This document shows positions 29,447-38,055 of a stretch of 64,000 bases of DNA, in pieces. The notes under the pieces are model-generated. The model made no database searches, was not told the DNA's origin, and saw only the letters and a list, made by a program, of their open reading frames with translations. Origin of the DNA: Bifidobacterium longum subsp. infantis ATCC 15697 = JCM 1222 = DSM 20088 (GTDB lineage: Bacteria > Actinomycetota > Actinomycetes > Actinomycetales > Bifidobacteriaceae); contig NC_017219.1 of the NCBI RefSeq assembly GCF_000269965.1, forward strand, positions 1,860,001-1,924,000, written 5' to 3'. The position numbers were made by a program, and so were the translations under genes. Each line of letters begins with the position of its first letter. Position 1 is the first letter of the stretch.

Positions 29447-31009
29447 ATGGCAAACGGTCCTGTGCTTGTCGTCGACTTCGGCGCCCAGTACGCCCAGCTC
29501 ATCGCCCGCCGCGTGCGCGAAGCAGGCGTGTACTCCGAGCTGGTCCCTCATTCCATGCCGGTTGACGAGATCCTGGCCAAGGATCCGAAGGCGATTATTC
29601 TGTCCGGCGGCCCGGCCTCTGTGTTCGAGCCCGGCGCGCCGACCATAGATACTAAGGTATTCGAATCCGGTGTTCCTGTGCTTGGTATCTGTTACGGCTT
29701 CCAGGTCATGGCCTATGAGCTCGGCGGCAAGGTGGATAAGGCCGCTCTCGGCGAATACGGCAAGACCTCAGCCACCATCGATGACGCCGACGGCATCCTC
29801 GCCGACTCCCCCGCCGAGCAGACCACGTGGATGAGCCACGGTGTGGCGGTCGAACAGGCCCCGGCCGGCTTCGAAGTGCTGGCCCACACCGAAGGCGCGC
29901 CCGTGGCCGCCATGGCGGACGAATCCCGCAAGCTCTATGGTGTGCAGTGGCACCCGGAAGTCAAGCACTCCCCGCTTGGCCAGAAGCTTATCGAAAACTT
30001 CCTGCACCGTTGCGCCGCGCTGCCCAACGACTGGGATGCCTCCTCGATTATCGAGGATCAAGTCAAGAAGATCCGCGAGAAGGTCGGCGACGCCGAGGTG
30101 ATCTGCGGCCTGTCCGGCGGCGTGGACTCCGCCGTGGCCGCCGCTCTGGTGCACAAGGCCATCGGCGACCAGCTCACCTGCGTGTTCGTGGACCACGGCC
30201 TGCTGCGTAAGGGCGAGGTCGAGCAGGTCAAGCACGACTTCGTTGCCGCCACCGGCATCAAGCTCATCACCGTGGACGCGGCCGACGACTTCCTTGAGGC
30301 CCTGAAGGGAGTCTCCGAGCCGGAGCGCAAGCGCAAGATCATCGGTGAGAAGTTCATCCGCACGTTCGAGAAGGCCCAGCGCCAAGTGCTTGAAGAGGCC
30401 GGCGCGCGCGGCAAGGAAGTCAAGTTCCTCGTGCAGGGCACCCTCTACCCCGACGTCGTCGAATCCGGCGGCGGCGACGGCGCGGCCAACATCAAGTCCC
30501 ACCACAACGTCGGCGGCCTGCCCAAGGACATCAAGTTCCAGCTCATCGAACCGCTGCGCACTCTGTTCAAGGATGAGGTGCGCGCCATCGGCACCGAGCT
30601 CGGTCTGCCCGACGAAATCGTCTGGCGTCAGCCTTTCCCGGGCCCGGGTCTGGGCATCCGCATCATCGGCGAGATCACCAAGGAGCGCCTCGACCTGCTG
30701 CGCGAGGCCGACGCCATCGCCCGCGAGGAGCTCTCCAAGGCCGGTCTCGACCGCGACATCTGGCAGTGCCCGGTCGTGCTGCTCGCCGACGTTCACTCGG
30801 TGGGCGTCCAGGGTGACGAGCGCACCTACGGCTCCCCCATCGTGCTGCGCCCGGTGAGCTCGGAAGACGCCATGACCGCCGACTGGTCTCGCGTGCCCTA
30901 CGACGTGCTCGCCACGATCTCCACGCGCATCACCAACGAGTGCCGCCAGATCAACCGCGTCGTCCTCGATTGCACGAGCAAGCCGCCGGCCACAATTGAA
31001 TGGGAGTAA
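29447..31009 (+). CDS. guaA: GMP synthase (glutamine-hydrolysing)
   Basis: A 520-residue enzyme that aminates XMP to GMP. The N-terminal class I amidotransferase has its cysteine in [10 protein letters not shown] and the His/Glu in HPEVKHSP. The ATP-pyrophosphatase domain begins with [14 protein letters not shown], and the C-terminal dimerisation domain ends with the usual [12 protein letters not shown]. Start chosen at ATG 29447 after AGGGGA, and it begins at the conserved [13 protein letters not shown]. Followed by a clear terminator. Confidence 0.96.
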   Translation: MANGPVLVVDFGAQYAQLIARRVREAGVYSELVPHSMPVDEILAKDPKAIILSGGPASVFEPGAPTIDTKVFESGVPVLGICYGFQVMAYELGGKVDKAALGEYGKTSATIDDADGILADSPAEQTTWMSHGVAVEQAPAGFEVLAHTEGAPVAAMADESRKLYGVQWHPEVKHSPLGQKLIENFLHRCAALPNDWDASSIIEDQVKKIREKVGDAEVICGLSGGVDSAVAAALVHKAIGDQLTCVFVDHGLLRKGEVEQVKHDFVAATGIKLITVDAADDFLEALKGVSEPERKRKIIGEKFIRTFEKAQRQVLEEAGARGKEVKFLVQGTLYPDVVESGGGDGAANIKSHHNVGGLPKDIKFQLIEPLRTLFKDEVRAIGTELGLPDEIVWRQPFPGPGLGIRIIGEITKERLDLLREADAIAREELSKAGLDRDIWQCPVVLLADVHSVGVQGDERTYGSPIVLRPVSSEDAMTADWSRVPYDVLATISTRITNECRQINRVVLDCTSKPPATIEWE

Positions 31010-31027
31010 TTGCTCTCTGTGACGAAT

Positions 31028-31057
31028 GGGATTCTCCATCGGGGAATCCCTTTTTTG
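31028..31057 (+). terminator. Intrinsic terminator of guaA
   Basis: GGGATTCTCC/GGGGAATCCC stem followed directly by TTTTTTG. One of the clearest intrinsic terminators in the window. Confidence 0.85.
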
Positions 31058-31110
31058 TTGCCGACGATGCCCGGTATAATTTTTCCGCTTACGACGTCGT
31101 CCGGAAAGGG

Positions 31111-31409
31111 ATGCCGACCTCTTTGCGCCAGGGATTCGACAACGAAAAATACATCGAACTGCAAGCCGCCAACATCTCAACAGCGTGAACCGACGCTTGC
31201 ACTCGGATGAAACGCTGATTGCATTGTCAATCACCAGCGCCACCAGTCCTGTGGCCGCTCGCGTCATCGACGGGCTCAAACAGTTGCAGGGCTGCGACGC
31301 CTTTTTCTCCGTTATCATCTCATCCACGGACGAGGCGCTGTATCGCAAACTCGGCATCAACGTGTGCTGCGAACCGAAGTACGAACGGGTGAGTCTGTAT
31401 CACCGGTAA
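31111..31409 (+). pseudogene. Internally deleted DUF1846 gene
   Basis: Two pieces of one family sit side by side. The frame from ATG 31111 encodes QGFDNEKYIELQAANI, the usual DUF1846 N-terminus, then stops at 31186. A second frame from 31185 encodes NRRLHSDETLIALSI and continues to GINVCCEPKYE, matching the DUF1846 C-terminus. Intact members are about 500 residues, so over a kilobase has been lost from the middle, and the two remnants are now in different frames. TATAAT at 31075-31080 may be the old promoter. Family assignment is from memory of the conserved ends and is fairly sure. Confidence 0.72.
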
Positions 31410-31436
31410 ACGCCACCGATAAGCGCGGTATGCCGC

Positions 31437-31480
31437 GAATCGTCAAGCCGGTAATCATGCAGCATGCGGCCTGACGATTC
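31437..31480 (+). terminator. Hairpin after the DUF1846 remnant
   Basis: A 14-bp stem with one mismatch, GAATCGTCAAGCCG/CGGCCTGACGATTC. It probably terminated the former gene. Confidence 0.55.
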
Positions 31481-31584
31481 GCTGCTGTCGCATTGTCTCT
31501 CCCCTCTACCATGCTGGGCTTGTTTTCCGTTTGTTGGAGAGAACGGGGGATGCCATCAGCACTACGGTGAGAGAAGGATTATCC

Positions 31585-33456
31585 GTGAAGCGGTTCGTGG
31601 GTCTAGACGGTATTAAAGGACTGGCGCTGCTGGCCATCGTGCTCTATCACTGCATGCAGCAGCGTCTGCCGGGCGGATTCTACGGCGTGGACGTGTTCTT
31701 CACCGTCTCGGGATTCCTGACCGCCACAAGCCTCATACGGTCCCTGAACACGACCGGAACGCTCAACCTCGTGCGATTCATCCCCAAGCGGGCGGTGCGC
31801 CTCTACCCCGCGTTGCTCCTGCTGATCCCGGTCATCGTCAGCGCCGGCTGGCTGTTCGATCACGATATGCTGGTGTCCATCCGCGATCAGGTCATCACCG
31901 TGCTGCTGGGCTGCTACAACTGGTACGCCATCGGCACGGGACAAAGTTACTTCGACCAGATGAATCCGCAGGTGTTCCGTCATCTGTGGTTCATCGGCGT
32001 GCTTATGCAGTTCTACGTGATCGTGCCGTTCATCGTATGGCTGATGTGGCGGATTCGGCGCACGCGGTATGCCTCACTGGTCCCTTTGTCGCTGGCGGCG
32101 GCCAGCGGCCTTGCCATGGGACTGATGTATACGCCCAAGGGCGATCCCACCCGCGTCTACTTCGGCACCGATACGCACGGCATGGGTCTGATGCTGGGCG
32201 TCGCCCTCGCCTGGTGGGTCACCGTGGCCCCGCTGGGCAACGCCGACCAGGAGCCCGAACCGACGCCCCGCATCATCAGTTCGGGTGATTTCCCCGTCGC
32301 ACGTGAGACGCCGACGCCTCACGTTCCGGCATGGAGGCGCCTATGGGACGCGGCGGCACCCTCGATGGCGTTCATCAGCCTGATCGCCTTGGTGAGCATG
32401 ACGGTCGTGGGCAGGCAGGACGCCTTCGCCTTCCGCGGGGGCATCATGCTGTCCAGCCTGCTGTCCGTGCTGCTGATCGCCGGCACCATCGCCGATGACT
32501 CCTGGATGCAAAGCCTTATGGTGTTCAAGCCGCTGGCCGCACTCGGCCGGTATTCATACGGCATCTATCTGTGGCATTGGCCGTTGTGGATCCTCTCCAC
32601 CGCCCTCGCCCCGAAGCTCTTCCGGTCCGCCGCCCCCTGGCCCCTCGCCATGGCCGCGCTGCTCACCGTCGCCATGGTGACGCTCTCCTGGCAGATGGTG
32701 GAGAAGCCGGCGGCGCTCTCGCCGCTGTCCATCGTGCTGCCCCCTCGCACATGCGGCCGCCGCCGGGCCGTGCAGGTCATCGTCTTCGACCTCATTGCGG
32801 CGCTCTCGCTGGTCGGCTGCGTGCAGGGCATCGTCCATGCGCCGGCGAAGACCGCCATGCAGATTCAGTTGGAGCAACAGGCCGCGCAACTGGAGCGCCT
32901 GCAGAAGACCGAACATGTGCTGCTGCGCCGCAACGTGCCGGCACCGCCCAAGCCCACGCATACGATGCCCACCGGAGACCGGATCACCGCCATAGGCGAT
33001 TCGGTGATGCTCGCCTCCTCACAAGGGTTGTCGGCAGTGTTTCCCGGCATACAGATCGACGCGAGTGTGTCACGATCCATCATGGCCGCGCCCGAGCTCA
33101 TCGACGATGATCTCGCCGCCGGGAGCCTACGGCAATGGGTGCTGGTGGGACTGGCCACCAACTCGCAGATCAGCGCCGATCAGCTTGACCGCATTCTCGC
33201 CATGATCGGGCGGGACCGTGTGCTGGTGCTGGTCAACGCGCATGCTGATCGCGCATGGGTCCCGCCCACCAACCAGACGCTGGCCGACTATGCGGCCGCA
33301 CATCCGAGCAACGTGGTGCTGGTGGACTGGGATGCCACGGCCAACGCGAACACGCAGGTCTTCGGCCCCGACGGCATCCATCCGAGCCTGGACAGCGATA
33401 TCTACGCGAAAGCCGTCGAACAGACGATCCGTCAATGGGTCGCAAGCGGCAGGTGA
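31585..33456 (+). CDS. Membrane acyltransferase with C-terminal SGNH-like domain (OatA-type)
   Basis: A 623-residue protein. The first ~400 residues are an acyltransferase-3 membrane domain with about ten helices; the RFVGLDGIKGLALLAIVLYH start and GVDVFFTVSGFL are family hallmarks. After a coiled linker (~residues 440-470) an extracytoplasmic SGNH-type domain follows: ITAIGDSVMLASS (block I serine) and FGPDGIHPS (block V Asp/His). Such proteins O-acetylate cell-wall peptidoglycan or exopolysaccharide; which one is not visible. Start chosen at GTG 31585, six bases after AGAAGGA; TTG 31531 is possible but unlikely. Confidence 0.85.
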   Translation: MKRFVGLDGIKGLALLAIVLYHCMQQRLPGGFYGVDVFFTVSGFLTATSLIRSLNTTGTLNLVRFIPKRAVRLYPALLLLIPVIVSAGWLFDHDMLVSIRDQVITVLLGCYNWYAIGTGQSYFDQMNPQVFRHLWFIGVLMQFYVIVPFIVWLMWRIRRTRYASLVPLSLAAASGLAMGLMYTPKGDPTRVYFGTDTHGMGLMLGVALAWWVTVAPLGNADQEPEPTPRIISSGDFPVARETPTPHVPAWRRLWDAAAPSMAFISLIALVSMTVVGRQDAFAFRGGIMLSSLLSVLLIAGTIADDSWMQSLMVFKPLAALGRYSYGIYLWHWPLWILSTALAPKLFRSAAPWPLAMAALLTVAMVTLSWQMVEKPAALSPLSIVLPPRTCGRRRAVQVIVFDLIAALSLVGCVQGIVHAPAKTAMQIQLEQQAAQLERLQKTEHVLLRRNVPAPPKPTHTMPTGDRITAIGDSVMLASSQGLSAVFPGIQIDASVSRSIMAAPELIDDDLAAGSLRQWVLVGLATNSQISADQLDRILAMIGRDRVLVLVNAHADRAWVPPTNQTLADYAAAHPSNVVLVDWDATANANTQVFGPDGIHPSLDSDIYAKAVEQTIRQWVASGR

Positions 33457-33544
33457 ACGGCAGGCAACGCTGAGTTGTCCAACCGGTCGTGAAGAACGGC
33501 TATGCTGAAGACTGCATCAACGAGACCACACGTTGGGAGACATG

Positions 33545-34564
33545 GTGAGCGCAATCCTTGAAGGGAAGCCCGATAAGAATCTTATTCTCGTTACGGGAAG
33601 GATTCATCCGAAGTTGGCTGAGGATGTCGCCGAGCAGCTCGGCATCGACGTCCTTGAAACCACCGCATACGATTTCGCCAACGGCGAGATGTACGTGCGC
33701 TACACCGAATCGGTGCGTGGCGCCGATGTGTTCGTGCTGCAAAGCCATTACAAGCCCATCAACAAGGCGATCATGGAGCAGCTCATCATGATCGACGCGC
33801 TGAAGCGCGCCTCGGCCCGTTCCATTACTGCGGTCTGCCCGTTGCTCGGCTACTCCCGTCAGGACAAGAAGCACCGCGGCCGCGAGCCCATCTCCTGCCG
33901 TCTGGTGTTCGACCTGCTGAAGACCGCCGGTGCCGACCGCATCATGTCGGTCGATCTGCATGCCGCGCAGTCCCAAGGCTTCTTCGACGGCCCGGTCGAT
34001 CATCTGGTGGCCATGCCGGTGCTGGTCGACTACATCCGTGATCGTTTCCAGGACCATCTCGACAACGTCGCCGTCGTCTCCCCCGACGCCGGCCGCATTC
34101 GCGTAGCCGAGCAGTGGGCGCAGCGTCTCGGCGGCGGTCCTCTCGCTTTCGTGCACAAGACGCGCGACATCACCCGCCCGAACCAGGCGGTCGCCAACCG
34201 TGTGGTCGGCGACGTCGCCGGCAAGGACTGCGTGCTTGTCGATGACCTGATCGACACCGCGGGTACCATCGCGGGCGCATGCCACGTGCTGCAGGACGCG
34301 GGAGCCAAGTCGGTGACCGTGGTCGCCACGCATGGCGTGCTCTCCGGCCCGGCCATCGAGCGACTCAAGAACTGCGGTGCGCGCGAGGTCGTGCTGACCG
34401 ACACCGTGCCGATTCCCGAGGAAAAGCGCTGGGATGGCTTGACCGTCCTGTCGATCGCCCCGCTGCTGGCCAGCGCCATCCGCGCCGTATTCGAGGACGG
34501 CTCGGTCGCCGAACTGTTCGACACCTACCCCGAGCACCACGGTCAAGGCTTCCTGTTCGCCTGA
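33545..34564 (+). CDS. prs: Ribose-phosphate pyrophosphokinase
   Basis: A 339-residue PRPP synthase (ribose-5-P + ATP to PRPP + AMP). The cation-binding DLHAAQSQGFFD loop, the flexible loop with YSRQDKKHRGREP, and the PRPP-binding VLVDDLIDTAGT are all present. Start chosen at GTG 33545, with GGGAGA about six bases upstream; ATG 33542 is too close to that site. It is followed by tRNA-Gln and precedes glmU, so nucleotide and cell-wall precursor genes sit together. Confidence 0.95.
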   Translation: MSAILEGKPDKNLILVTGRIHPKLAEDVAEQLGIDVLETTAYDFANGEMYVRYTESVRGADVFVLQSHYKPINKAIMEQLIMIDALKRASARSITAVCPLLGYSRQDKKHRGREPISCRLVFDLLKTAGADRIMSVDLHAAQSQGFFDGPVDHLVAMPVLVDYIRDRFQDHLDNVAVVSPDAGRIRVAEQWAQRLGGGPLAFVHKTRDITRPNQAVANRVVGDVAGKDCVLVDDLIDTAGTIAGACHVLQDAGAKSVTVVATHGVLSGPAIERLKNCGAREVVLTDTVPIPEEKRWDGLTVLSIAPLLASAIRAVFEDGSVAELFDTYPEHHGQGFLFA

Positions 34565-34680
34565 TTACGTGCGTGTTTGTTCGCGGAAAGCACACAATGC
34601 GAGACGCGACATGGCGTAGTCTTTCGGTAAATACCGACAGTATGATATAAATGAACACTTGTGGGCCGAAAGCCCACGAC

Positions 34681-34751
34681 TCCCCCATGGTGTAATGGCA
34701 GCACACGGGTCTTTGGAACCCTTTGTCTTGGTTCGAGTCCAGGTGGGGGAA
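34681..34751 (+). tRNA. tRNA-Gln (TTG)
   Basis: Acceptor TCCCCCA/TGGGGGA, anticodon loop CTTTGGA giving anticodon TTG (Gln, CAA). The T-loop is TTCGAGT. The lowest anticodon-stem pair looks mismatched (C/T). CCA is not encoded. Confidence 0.9.
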
Positions 34752-34756
34752 CGGCT

Positions 34757-34795
34757 GACGGCCGCTCGACATCCGGGCGGCCGTCTATTGTTTTG
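34757..34795 (+). terminator. Terminator after tRNA-Gln
   Basis: A 9-bp perfect stem GACGGCCGC/GCGGCCGTC followed by TATTGTTTT. Confidence 0.8.
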
Positions 34796-34845
34796 AGGTG
34801 TTTCCGCCCTCAATAGACATTCCAATCGAAGGGAATACGTCAGTT

Positions 34846-36228
34846 ATGGCATTATCCGCAGCCATCGTCCTCGCCGCCGGCGAGGGTACCCGCATGCGTT
34901 CCAACAAGCCGAAGGTGCTGCATACTTTTGCAGGCAAGACCTTCCTGAACAGGGTCATGGATTCGGTGGCCGCCCTGAATCCCGACACGCTGGCCGTGGT
35001 CGTGCACTTCCAGGCCGAGCGCGTCGCCGAAGCCGCCCGCTCCTATGACGAGCAGGTCACCATCGTGAACCAGGACGACATCCCCGGCACCGGCCGCGCC
35101 GTCCAGTGCGCGATGGCCCAGCTCACCGAATCCGGCAAGATCGACGGCCCGGTGCTCATCGCCGCCTCCGACATGCCGCTGCTCGACAGCGAGACGCTGC
35201 ACCGCCTGGTCGAATTCCACACCGCCTCCGGCAATGGCGCCACCGTGCTCACCACCATCCTCGACGACCCGACCGGTTATGGCCGCATCATCCGCGACCG
35301 CGAAGGCAACGTGCTGCGCATCGTCGAGCAGAAGGACGCCAACCGCAGCGAACTCGCCGTGCAGGAGGTGAACACCTCGGTCTACGTGTTCGAGGCCTCC
35401 GTGCTCGCCGAGGCGATCGCCGGACTGAAGTCGAACAACGCGCAGGGCGAGTTCTACCTGACCGACGCACTGGAAACCGCCAAGTCGGCCGGCAAGGTCG
35501 GCGCGTTCGCCGCCCCGGACCCGCTCACCGTCGAGGGCGTGAACGACCGCGTGCAGCTGGCCGCCCTGTCCAAGACCTACAACCGCCGCGTCTGCGAACG
35601 CTGGATGCGCAATGGCGTGACCATTCTCGATCCGGAGACCACCTGGATCGAGGACGACGTGCGGATCGGCCGTGACGCCACCATCCTGCCCGGCTCCTTC
35701 CTGCAAGGCCATACGGTGATCGGCGAGGACGCCGTCGTCGGCCCGTACACCACCCTTATCGACGCGACCGTGGACGAGGGTGCGGTGGTCGAACGTTCCC
35801 GTGTGCAGGAATCGCATATCGGGGCGCGCACGAACATCGGACCGTGGACCTACCTGCGTGTGGGCAACGAGTTCGGCGAGGACGCCAAGGCCGGCGCATT
35901 CGTCGAGATGAAGAAGACGCACATCGGCAACGGCACCAAAGTGCCGCACCTGAGCTATGTGGGCGACGCCCGGCTCGGCGACCACACCAACATCGGCGGC
36001 GGCACCATCACCGCCAACTACGATGGCGTGCACAAGAACCGCACCGTGATCGGCGACGGCTGCCATGTGGGCGCCGGCAACCTGTTCGTGGCCCCGGTCG
36101 AGGTCGGCGACAACGTGACCACCGGCGCCGGCTCCGTGGTGCGCCACGCCGTGCCGGACGACACGATGGTCTACTCCGAGAACACGCAGCACAACGTCGA
36201 GGGCTGGAAGCCCGCCTGGGAGCGCTGA
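34846..36228 (+). CDS. glmU: Bifunctional UDP-GlcNAc pyrophosphorylase/glucosamine-1-P acetyltransferase
   Basis: A 460-residue enzyme making UDP-GlcNAc for peptidoglycan. The N-terminal uridyltransferase has the LAAGEGTRMRSNKPKVLH nucleotide loop. The C-terminal half (from about residue 255) is a left-handed beta-helix of hexapeptide repeats, with acetyltransferase residues in NIGGGTITANYDG. Start chosen at ATG 34846 just before the nucleotide loop, with GAAGGGA ~11 bases upstream. It runs into rsfS with a 3-bp gap. Confidence 0.95.
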   Translation: MALSAAIVLAAGEGTRMRSNKPKVLHTFAGKTFLNRVMDSVAALNPDTLAVVVHFQAERVAEAARSYDEQVTIVNQDDIPGTGRAVQCAMAQLTESGKIDGPVLIAASDMPLLDSETLHRLVEFHTASGNGATVLTTILDDPTGYGRIIRDREGNVLRIVEQKDANRSELAVQEVNTSVYVFEASVLAEAIAGLKSNNAQGEFYLTDALETAKSAGKVGAFAAPDPLTVEGVNDRVQLAALSKTYNRRVCERWMRNGVTILDPETTWIEDDVRIGRDATILPGSFLQGHTVIGEDAVVGPYTTLIDATVDEGAVVERSRVQESHIGARTNIGPWTYLRVGNEFGEDAKAGAFVEMKKTHIGNGTKVPHLSYVGDARLGDHTNIGGGTITANYDGVHKNRTVIGDGCHVGAGNLFVAPVEVGDNVTTGAGSVVRHAVPDDTMVYSENTQHNVEGWKPAWER

Positions 36229-36231
36229 ACC

Positions 36232-36645
36232 ATGCCCGCACTTCAGGATTCCATCAACGCCGTCCGCGTGGCCGCCGAGGCCGCAGACCGTCTCAAGGCC
36301 ACCGATATCGTGGCCTTCGACGTGGCCGACCTGCTCGGCATCACCGACATCATGATGATCGCCGGTGCCTCCAACGAGCGCCAGGTGCTGGCCGTGGCCG
36401 AGGAAATCGAAAAGGACCTTTACCTCAAGTGCTCCGGACGCCAGCCGCGCTCGCGCGAGGGCCTGACCGAAGGCCAGTGGGTGCTGCTCGACTACGGCGA
36501 TTTCGTGATTCATGTCATGCACGAGGAATCACGCGAATTCTACGGGCTCGAACGACTCTGGCGCGACTGCCCGGCCATCGATCTTGAACTCGCACACCCG
36601 GAAACGGCGGAGCATGCGGACGTTGCTGCCGTCACCACCGCGTAA
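36232..36645 (+). CDS. rsfS: Ribosome silencing factor RsfS
   Basis: A 137-residue RsfS/Iojap (DUF143) protein that binds L14 and blocks subunit joining in starvation. The family core is visible: A.RLKATDIVAFDV, DIMMIAGASNERQV, and WVLLDYGDFVIHVMHEESREFYGLERLW. Start ATG 36232 lies 3 bp after the glmU stop, so translation is probably coupled. Ends before a terminator. Confidence 0.93.
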   Translation: MPALQDSINAVRVAAEAADRLKATDIVAFDVADLLGITDIMMIAGASNERQVLAVAEEIEKDLYLKCSGRQPRSREGLTEGQWVLLDYGDFVIHVMHEESREFYGLERLWRDCPAIDLELAHPETAEHADVAAVTTA

Positions 36646-36689
36646 CGTGCGAATCACATAACGCTGATATACGCTGATATTCGCGTGTC

Positions 36690-36742
36690 GGGCTGCCTGT
36701 TGCCGAACGTCATTGACGGGGCCAGGCAGCCCTCCCCTTTTC
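36690..36742 (+). terminator. Terminator after glmU-rsfS
   Basis: A 10-bp stem GGGCTGCCTG/CAGGCAGCCC with a 23-base loop, followed by TCCCCTTTTCC. Confidence 0.7.
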
Positions 36743-36776
36743 CTGTTTCCTCACTGGAACCGAAAGGATCGTCACT

Positions 36777-37475
36777 ATGACCAATCATGTTCGTTCCATT
36801 TTTCTTATTCGTCATGGACGCACTTCCTATAACGCCGCCCACAAGCTCCAAGGCCAGGTCGATATTCCGCTGGACGCCGTGGGTGAATGGCAGGTCAAGC
36901 AGACCGCCACGGCCTTGAAAAGCCTGTACGTCGATCGTCGGCCGGAAATCGACAATCGATTCATTGTCTGCTCCGATTTGAAGCGTGCGCACGCCACCGC
37001 GCAGGCTTTCGCCGACGTATTGGGTGGAATCGAGCCCGTCGATGATCCTCGCATTCGTGAACGCAGCTTCGGGGATTGGGATGGCCTTGCCGTGGCTGAA
37101 CTGGCCGAACGCTACCCTGAGGACTTCCGTTCCTGGATGGAGTCTCGGGGCGGTGAACTGAAGTATGGTGCCGAACCCAAGGAAGCCGTAGGCAAACGCG
37201 GTATGGAGGCTCTTGAGGACTGGTCCACGCGTGCCGGAGACGACACGGACCTGTTCGTGTTCTCGCACGGCGCATGGATCGCGCAGACATTGCAGACCCT
37301 GTTGGGCATTTCCGCGATCGATCCGACCTTCTCCACGGTGGTCTCATTGCGCAATGCGCACTGGGTGTGCTTGGTGCCGATGGACAATCCTGATGGCACT
37401 GTGCGCTGGCGTCTGCTGGACTACAATCACGGTCCGGCCATCGCCGACACCGACGAGTGGGAGCGCGAACGCTGA
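36777..37475 (+). CDS. Histidine phosphatase family protein (phosphoglycerate mutase-like)
   Basis: A 232-residue protein of the histidine phosphatase superfamily. LIRHGRTSYN carries the phosphorylated histidine, RIRERSFGDWDG the acid, and FSHGAWI the second histidine. Family members dephosphorylate sugars, nucleotides or other small phosphates, and the substrate here is unknown. A ribosome site AAAGGA precedes ATG 36777. It stands alone. Confidence 0.88.
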   Translation: MTNHVRSIFLIRHGRTSYNAAHKLQGQVDIPLDAVGEWQVKQTATALKSLYVDRRPEIDNRFIVCSDLKRAHATAQAFADVLGGIEPVDDPRIRERSFGDWDGLAVAELAERYPEDFRSWMESRGGELKYGAEPKEAVGKRGMEALEDWSTRAGDDTDLFVFSHGAWIAQTLQTLLGISAIDPTFSTVVSLRNAHWVCLVPMDNPDGTVRWRLLDYNHGPAIADTDEWERER

Positions 37476-37692
37476 TCGCGTCACGGCTCCCCTGCTGATC
37501 CAACAGGTCCGGTGTATTCGGAACCGTTCAAGCAATAACTGAATGACTCAATGTCTGAATAATGGCGGAAACAAGCCAAAAAGTGTCGCCAAATCACACT
37601 TCTGTCATTTGGCGACACGCCGAGTGTTGCCGGAATCGGCATCCCGGCGTAATGTATACGAGGTCCGAACGACGGGCCAACAATTAAAGAAC

Positions 37693-37765
37693 GGGGCTAT
37701 AGCGCAGCTGGTAGCGCATCTCCATGGCATGGAGAGGGTCGGGGGTTCGAATCCCCCTAGCTCCA
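37693..37765 (+). tRNA. tRNA-Ala (GGC), copy 1
   Basis: Acceptor GGGGCTA/TAGCTCC (one G-T pair), anticodon stem TCTCC/GGAGA with loop ATGGCAT, giving anticodon GGC (Ala, GCC). T-loop TTCGAAT. Identical to the gene at 37855. Confidence 0.95.
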
Positions 37766-37854
37766 CGATGAAGCCGTCAGGTTGCATGATGTGATGGTTT
37801 CTCCGCTGGTTCGTGGTGGGTATCTCGACTCCCATGAATCGGATAGCTTCACTC

Positions 37855-37927
37855 GGGGCTATAGCGCAGCTGGTAGCGCATCTCCATGGCATGGAGAGGG
37901 TCGGGGGTTCGAATCCCCCTAGCTCCA
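37855..37927 (+). tRNA. tRNA-Ala (GGC), copy 2
   Basis: Identical to the tRNA-Ala at 37693 and in the same orientation; the 89 bp between them is unrelated to the flanks. A tandem gene duplication. Confidence 0.95.
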
Positions 37928-37932
37928 CAATC

Positions 37933-37961
37933 AAGGCCGGTGCTTCACGCACCGGCCTTTT
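37933..37961 (+). terminator. Terminator after the tRNA-Ala pair
   Basis: An 11-bp perfect stem AAGGCCGGTGC/GCACCGGCCTT followed by TTTGCG. Confidence 0.85.
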
Positions 37962-38055
37962 GCGTCTCCCCCACCACGACACTGCGTGAACGGTAACGGT
38001 GATCGCCACTACAATGAATGATGGTCCCTATCATGCTGATATCAAAGGAGACATC

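Noticed and set aside
29768..31360. - strand open frame over guaA and the DUF1846 remnant
   Set aside because: Shadow of guaA; no conserved motif and it crosses the guaA terminator.
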